Shown one piece after another: positions 63,081-64,000 of a DNA stretch of 64,000 nt (the stretch's first letter is position 1; the number at the start of each line of letters is the position of its first letter). The position numbers were made by a program, and so were the translations under genes. The notes beneath the pieces are model-generated. The model saw nothing but the letters and a program-made list of their open reading frames with translations, was not told the DNA's origin and made no database searches. Origin of the DNA: Photobacterium marinum (GTDB lineage Bacteria > Pseudomonadota > Gammaproteobacteria > Enterobacterales > Vibrionaceae); assembly GCF_000331515.1 (NCBI RefSeq), contig NZ_AMZO01000001.1, forward strand, positions 62,001-126,000. Direction: 5' to 3'.

Positions 63081-64000
63081 TGAGTAAAAACGAAATGCCA
63101 AAAGTTGTCACTGTTACCTTAAATCCGGCACTGGATCTGACCGGGAACTTGAATGCCTTAACAGCAGGCACCGTAAACCTGGTGGAAAAAGGTAGCCTGC
63201 ACCCGGCCGGTAAAGGGGTGAATGTTGCCAAGGTACTGGCAGAGCTTGGCGCAGATGTAACGGTAACCGGTTTACTGGGGGCAGATAATCAGGAGCCATT
63301 CTGCCAGTTATTCGAACAGCTTGGTGTAACCGATAAATTTGTTCGTGTGCGTGGGGCCAGCCGAATTAATGTCAAGCTGGTGGAAGCCAGCGGTCAGGTC
63401 AGCGATATCAACTTCCCTGGTGTGACTGTATCTGAGCAGGATATCGCTAACTTTGAGCAGACTCTGTTTGAACTGGCAGAAAGCCATGAAGTGTTTGTTA
63501 TCGCAGGCAGCCTGCCAGCTGGGATCTCCCCTGAGCAGTGCGCAGGCTGGGTGGCGCGGTTGCAGCAGCAAGGCAAGTTTGTCTTTTTCGACAGCAGTAA
63601 GGCGGCATTGGCTGCAGGCCTGAATGCGGCGCCGTGGCTGGTTAAGCCGAATGATGAGGAATTGTCAGACTGGGCTGGTCGTAAGTTAGAAACAGAACAG
63701 GAATTGATCGAAGCAGCGGAACAGCTGGCCGACAAAGGCATCGCGAACGTTGTGGTGTCATTGGGCGCAGAAGGTGTGATGTGGCTCGACAGTGAAGGCT
63801 GGCTGGGTTCACGCCCGCCAAAAATGAATGTGGTGAGTACCGTTGGTGCAGGTGACACTTTGGTTGCCGGGATGTGCTGGGGGAAACTCAAGAACTGGAC
63901 CAAACAAGAGACACTCAGTTTTGCCACTGCACTTTCGGCGTTAGCTGTAAGTCAGGTGGGGGTCGGCGTTGAGGATATCGATGCAGTACTGACCGTAAAA
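63080..64000 (+). CDS. fruK: FruK, 1-phosphofructokinase, partial (C-terminus beyond the edge)
   Basis: Phosphorylates fructose 1-phosphate to fructose 1,6-bisphosphate. The 307 visible codons are almost the full length (312 in E. coli). It is a PfkB/ribokinase fold: the substrate region LNPALDLTGNL and GKGVNVAKVL near the start, and the catalytic base D259 in TVGAGDTLVAGM. The A of ATG is the last base of the fruB stop (TAATG), a sign of coupling. fruA (the EIIBC permease) is expected next, outside the window. Confidence 0.96.
   Translation, partial: MSKNEMPKVVTVTLNPALDLTGNLNALTAGTVNLVEKGSLHPAGKGVNVAKVLAELGADVTVTGLLGADNQEPFCQLFEQLGVTDKFVRVRGASRINVKLVEASGQVSDINFPGVTVSEQDIANFEQTLFELAESHEVFVIAGSLPAGISPEQCAGWVARLQQQGKFVFFDSSKAALAAGLNAAPWLVKPNDEELSDWAGRKLETEQELIEAAEQLADKGIANVVVSLGAEGVMWLDSEGWLGSRPPKMNVVSTVGAGDTLVAGMCWGKLKNWTKQETLSFATALSALAVSQVGVGVEDIDAVLTVK

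Noticed and set aside
1..64000. CRISPR arrays, insertion sequences, prophage, integron or rRNA/tRNA genes
   Set aside because: No spaced repeats, transposase or integrase frames, or tRNA/rRNA sequences were recognised in the window.

Overview
The window looks like chromosomal DNA of a Vibrionaceae member, possibly Photobacterium or a close relative. The basis is the gene set rather than a database search: a PanP-type aspartate decarboxylase, DUF2860 and DUF2913 proteins, a MetS-type NSS transporter pair and a torR-torCAD cluster all fit that family. Gene order is also partly that of enteric bacteria (rplY / radD / rsuA / bcr, mdtL-yidZ, cra beside fruBK). Genes are closely spaced on both strands and many end in clear intrinsic terminators. 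I saw no rRNA, tRNA, CRISPR array, insertion sequence or prophage.

Region by region. 1-6150: the edge of a secreted protein gene, then the trimethylamine N-oxide respiration cluster torC-torA-torD, divergent from its regulator torR. 6500-15400: panP, two outer-membrane barrel proteins, a secreted protein, a sodium:solute symporter with its 33-residue partner, a YnhF-like 29-residue membrane protein, a YjjU-like patatin and the manganese pyrophosphatase ppaC. 15400-23600: a long gap, a chemoreceptor, a small membrane protein, ribA with a possible structured leader, a SnoaL-like protein divergent from a LysR regulator, emrD, yciU and the EF-P-like yeiP. 23600-29700: a CSS-EAL phosphodiesterase, a variant nucleotidyltransferase, DNA polymerase II and two small proteins. 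29700-38110: rplY, a Fur-box-preceded heme receptor, radD, a GNAT acetyltransferase, rsuA, bcr and a DUF2913 protein.

38200-47030: a YbjT-like oxidoreductase, a MATE pump, an AttEFGH-like ABC transporter with its CrtC/AttH-like lipoprotein, and an AbgA-like M20 amidohydrolase. 47200-54150: a tight six-gene operon that joins an AaeB/AaeA/AaeX-like efflux system and an outer-membrane channel to a potassium channel and an AI-2E family permease. 54300-58130: a short-chain dehydrogenase and a pair of overlapping membrane-linked GTPase genes. 58280-60416: mdtL-yidZ, followed by what looks like the tail of a decayed gene. 60697-64000: cra divergent from fruB-fruK, with three Cra operators between them; fruK runs off the right edge.

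The best candidates for something not already described are the structured region before ribA, the 27-bp palindrome upstream of it, the tandem GTPase pair, and the channel and AI-2E genes joined to the efflux operon. None is proven by the sequence alone.
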